The position numbers and the translations under genes are program-made. A stretch of 64,000 nt of DNA, from the NCBI RefSeq assembly GCF_036226445.1, contig NZ_CP108474.1, forward strand, positions 5,642,001 to 5,706,000, in the 5' to 3' direction. Under the pieces are notes generated by a model, which saw nothing but the letters and a program-made list of their open reading frames with translations, made no database searches and was not told the origin of the DNA. Origin of the DNA: Streptomyces sp. NBC_01255 (GTDB lineage Bacteria > Actinomycetota > Actinomycetes > Streptomycetales > Streptomycetaceae). Below are positions 61,415 through 64,000 of the stretch, piece by piece; within the stretch, counting starts at the first letter, position 1, and the number at the start of each line of letters is the position of its first letter.

Positions 61415-62614
61415 GAAGACCTCGTCGCGCGTGGTCGCGAGGGCGCTTTCGAGGGCGCCGCGCAGCACGGGCTGCCGGGGTACGGCGGCGAGGACGAGCC
61501 GCGGACGGGAGGCCGCGAGCTCGGCGAGCTCGGACTGGACGCGGGCGCGGAGGGGTTCGCCGCCCGCGACGAGGACGTCACCGGAGAGCACGATCAGTTC
61601 GGGGTCGAGGACGGCGACGATCGAGGCGAGACCGGTGGCGACGCGCTCGGCGTACCGGTCGAGCAGCTCCGCGTACCGGGGGTCGTCCCCGTGGGTCTCG
61701 GCGGCCCGGGACAGCAGGCCGCTCGCGACCGGTACGTACGGCTGGTCGGGGGTCTCGATCCCGGCGGCGCGGGCGATCCGGGGGACGGACTGGACGCCGG
61801 CGAGCTCCTGGAAGCCACCGGAGTTGGCCTTGGTGACCTGCCGGACCAGCGGGGTGCCGGGGACGGGCAGGAAGCCGACCTCGCCGGCGCCGCCGGTGAA
61901 GCCGCGGTGCAGCCGCCCGCCGAGGACGAGGGCGGCTCCCATGCCCGCCTCGTTCCACAGCAGGGCGAAGTCGGCGTGGCCTCGGGCGGCGCCCACGCGC
62001 TGTTCGGCGATGGCGACGAGGTTGACGTCGTTCTCGTACTCGAAGGGCATGGGCAGGGCGGCGGCCAGCTCCTCCAGGAGGGTGGGGGAGTGCCAGCCGG
62101 GCAGGTGGGAGGCGTAGCGCAGCCGTCCGGTGGCCGGGTCGAAGGCGCCGGGGGTGCCGATGACCAGGCGCCGCACCTCGTCGGGGGCGATCCCGGCCGC
62201 CTTGACGGCCCCGTCGAGGGCGTCGGTGACCTGGCGGACGACGCCGGTGGCGGTACGGCCGGGGGTGCGGAGCTCGTACTCGCCGACGATCTCGCCGGTG
62301 ACGTCGGCGACGGCGGCGTGGATGCGGTGTTCGTTGACGTCGAGCCCGGCGGCGTACGCGGCCCGCGCGTTGACCGCGTAGAGCTGGGCGTTGGGTCCGG
62401 GCCGGCCTTCGGTGGTGCCGGTGGCGACGACGAGCCCGGCGGCTTCGAGCCGGGCGAGCAGCTGGGAGGCGGTCGGCTTGGACAGGCCGGTGAGCTTGCC
62501 GATCCGGGTCCGCGAGAGCGGTCCGTGTTCGAGGAGCAGGTCCAGGGCGGCCCGGTCGTTCATGGCTCGCAGCACGCGCGGTGTGCCGGGGGTTCCCGGG
62601 GTCGTACCGGCCAT
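61400..62614 (-). CDS. csnR: CsnR-like ROK-family repressor
   Basis: A 404-residue protein. The N-terminal winged helix (PLSRTRIGKLTGLSKPTASQ) is followed by a ROK kinase-like domain with VIGTPGAFDP, WNEAGMGAALVLGG and GGAGEVGFLP; the ROK zinc motif CxCGxxGCxE is absent. It is first in the operon csnR-E-F-G-H-K, matching S. coelicolor SCO2657-2662 (from memory), where CsnR represses chitosan uptake. ATG 62614 is preferred; an upstream ATG 62656 is possible. The operator is at 62696-62710. Confidence 0.88.
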   Translation of the reverse strand: MAGTTPGTPGTPRVLRAMNDRAALDLLLEHGPLSRTRIGKLTGLSKPTASQLLARLEAAGLVVATGTTEGRPGPNAQLYAVNARAAYAAGLDVNEHRIHAAVADVTGEIVGEYELRTPGRTATGVVRQVTDALDGAVKAAGIAPDEVRRLVIGTPGAFDPATGRLRYASHLPGWHSPTLLEELAAALPMPFEYENDVNLVAIAEQRVGAARGHADFALLWNEAGMGAALVLGGRLHRGFTGGAGEVGFLPVPGTPLVRQVTKANSGGFQELAGVQSVPRIARAAGIETPDQPYVPVASGLLSRAAETHGDDPRYAELLDRYAERVATGLASIVAVLDPELIVLSGDVLVAGGEPLRARVQSELAELAASRPRLVLAAVPRQPVLRGALESALATTRDEVFDTSR

Positions 62615-62695
62615 GAGGGTGCACCTGCCCTTCGGAGCTGATCGGGTTCCGGCCATTCTGCTGCCTGCCGGGGACCGCTTCTTTCACCACACTGT

Positions 62696-62710
62696 TAGGA
62701 AAGTTTCCTA
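62696..62710. promoter_or_regulatory. CsnR-like operator
   Basis: TAGGAAAGTTTCCTA is a perfect 7-1-7 palindrome, 82 bp upstream of the csnR start and close to the AGGAAA/TTTCCT type sites reported for CsnR (from memory). It suggests autoregulation of the whole operon. Confidence 0.75.
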
Positions 62711-62767
62711 TTCGGTGGGAGGAAAATAAGGCGCCCGTCACCGGGGCGTCAATACCCGGGAACGCAC

Positions 62768-62809
62768 GACGCCCCCGAAGGCAACCAAAGCGTTACCTGC
62801 GGGGGCGTC
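62768..62809 (-). terminator. Terminator of the mscS gene
   Basis: GACGCCCCCG (62768-62777) and CGGGGGCGTC (62800-62809), with further pairing of AGGCAACC and the opposite strand inside, form a long stem 22 bp past the MscS stop. Confidence 0.75.
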
Positions 62810-62831
62810 TGCCCGTGCGTACTGCTACGCG

Positions 62832-63911
62832 CTACTTGGTGAGGTCCGTCCTCGGCAGCGGGGTCGCCGCCGCCGACTGCGGCGAGGTCGCCGAGGCGAA
62901 GGCCGACGGGGCCGCCATGCCCGCCGTCGGGTCGGCCGCGGACTCCTCGGCCTGGGCCGGGACCCCGCCCACGATCCGGATGCCGGCCGCGTCCAGGCCC
63001 TGCTTGATGCGCCAGCGCAGTTCGCGCTCCACGCCCAGCGCCTTGCCCGGCATCGTCTTCGCCGAGACCCGGACCGTCATCGAGTCGAGCAGCACCTCGC
63101 TCAGACCGAGCACCTCGACCGGCCCCCACAGGCGCTCGTTCCACGGCTCTTCCTTGGCCATGGACTCCGCCGCCTCGGTGATCACCGACCGCACCCGCTC
63201 CAGGTCCTCCGTCGGCTTGACGGTCACGTCCACGCCCGCCGTCGCCCAGCCCTGGCTGAGGTTCCCGATCCGCTTGATCTCGCCGTTGCGCACGTACCAG
63301 ATCTCGCCGTCCACGCCCCGCAGCTTGGTCACCCGCAGGCCCACCTCGACGACCTCGCCGGAGGCCACGCCCGCGTCGACCGAGTCACCGACCCCGTACT
63401 GGTCCTCCAGGATCATGAAGACGCCGGACAGGAAGTCCGTCACCAGGTTCCGGGCGCCGAAGCCGATCGCCACACCGGCCACACCGGCCGAGGCCAGCAA
63501 CGGCGCCAGATCGATCTTGAAGGCGCCGAGGATCATCAGCCCCGCCGTGCCCAGTATCAGGAACGACGCGACCGAGCGCAGCACCGAACCGATCGCCTCC
63601 GAGCGCTGCCGCCGCCGCTCGGTGTTGACGAGGAGGCCGCCGAGCGCCGTCCCCTCCACCGCCTGCGCCGAACGGTTCATCCGCTCGATCAGCTTCGTCA
63701 GGGCACGGCGGACGGCCATCCGCAGCAGGAGCGCGACGACCAGGATCAGCAGGATGCGCAGTCCGGTGTTCAGCCAGGTGGACCAGTTCTGCTCCACCCA
63801 GCTCGCCGCGTTCGTGGCCTTCTCCGCCGCCTCGTCCAGGGTCACCGGAATGGGTTCGGGTTCGGTGGCAGCCGCTAGGGCGGACCAAGACACGGGGGAA
63901 CCTCCAGGCAT
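62832..63911 (-). CDS. mscS: MscS-family mechanosensitive ion channel
   Basis: A 359-residue protein with an N-terminal helix (TGLRILLILVVALLLRMAV), a second membrane pair and the pore helix LAPLLASAGVAGVAIGFGAR then NLVTDFLSGVFMI. The beta domain VGDSVDAGVASGEVVEVGLR and the C-terminal alpha/beta domain follow, as in MscS. A Pro/Ser/Ala tail of about 45 residues is added. The start is ATG 63911 with GGAGGTTCCCCC upstream. It protects against osmotic down-shock. Confidence 0.93.
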   Translation of the reverse strand: MPGGSPVSWSALAAATEPEPIPVTLDEAAEKATNAASWVEQNWSTWLNTGLRILLILVVALLLRMAVRRALTKLIERMNRSAQAVEGTALGGLLVNTERRRQRSEAIGSVLRSVASFLILGTAGLMILGAFKIDLAPLLASAGVAGVAIGFGARNLVTDFLSGVFMILEDQYGVGDSVDAGVASGEVVEVGLRVTKLRGVDGEIWYVRNGEIKRIGNLSQGWATAGVDVTVKPTEDLERVRSVITEAAESMAKEEPWNERLWGPVEVLGLSEVLLDSMTVRVSAKTMPGKALGVERELRWRIKQGLDAAGIRIVGGVPAQAEESAADPTAGMAAPSAFASATSPQSAAATPLPRTDLTK

Positions 63912-64000
63912 CGCGTACGCAGACCATCCACACTAACGGGGCATCGGACGTGGTCCTGTTGTCGTGTTCGAGGGAGAGACGGACCTCACCTGGGCAAGTA

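Overview
The window is high-GC actinobacterial chromosome, almost certainly Streptomyces. Support comes from GC-rich third codon positions, many GTG/TTG starts, a csnR-K chitosan-oligosaccharide operon, an SsbB-type single-strand-binding protein, a glnX-glnH-pknG signalling operon and a RepPP-type actinobacterial integrative and conjugative element (AICE). No rRNA operon, insertion sequence or CRISPR array was seen.

Region 1 (1-6060) is left chromosomal flank. It holds the 3' part of a metallo-beta-lactamase-fold hydrolase gene. Next is an ECF41 module: a divergent CMD/AhpD-like and DoxX pair opposite a sigma factor with WLPEP, DGGGK and NPDKL motifs, with a good ECF41-type promoter between them. 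A GNAT acetyltransferase follows, then an FAD oxidoreductase followed by a second, more divergent SigJ-like sigma factor.

Region 2 (6097-26802) is an integrated AICE of about 20.7 kb. It is bounded by a perfect 50-bp direct repeat derived from the 3' part of a tRNA-Arg(UCU) gene; the intact tRNA lies at the right end. From left to right: att-proximal GCGACTCA repeats; a cargo block (DUF6009-like protein, DUF4238 protein, an unrecognised 483-aa protein, a secreted protein); a GntR regulator with a HAD hydrolase and a strong operator; a 0.7-kb untranslated leader containing an rrn-type boxA-like block; a transfer/spread operon (sigma region 2-like protein, DUF2637-type Spd protein, FtsK/SpoIIIE-type Tra translocase, clt-like repeats and a train of small genes separated by recurring hairpins); a replication block (prim-pol, small Cys/His protein, SF3 helicase); then xis, int and tRNA-Arg.

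Region 3 (26833-36060) is chromosomal: two dynamin-like GTPases, ssbB, a thioester-domain (TQXA) surface protein with a LAETG sorting signal, the ABC-F factor ettA, a hotdog thioesterase and a conserved hypothetical protein.

Region 4 (36060-45060) has a three-gene MacB/FtsX-type ABC exporter operon on the minus strand, a group II truncated haemoglobin (glbO) and a PCMT-like methyltransferase.

Region 5 (45083-55533, minus strand) is one seven-gene signalling operon: glnX, glnH, a coiled-coil protein, pknG, a PP2C phosphatase, a VWA protein and an FHA protein. It reads as a complete circuit of sensor, kinase, phosphatase and phosphothreonine reader.

Region 6 (55735-64000, minus strand) is the csnR-E-F-G-H-K operon with a palindromic CsnR-like operator, followed by an MscS channel gene with its terminator. 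Start codons were chosen from ribosome-binding sites and gene overlaps. Family names rest on motif recognition by eye, with no database search.
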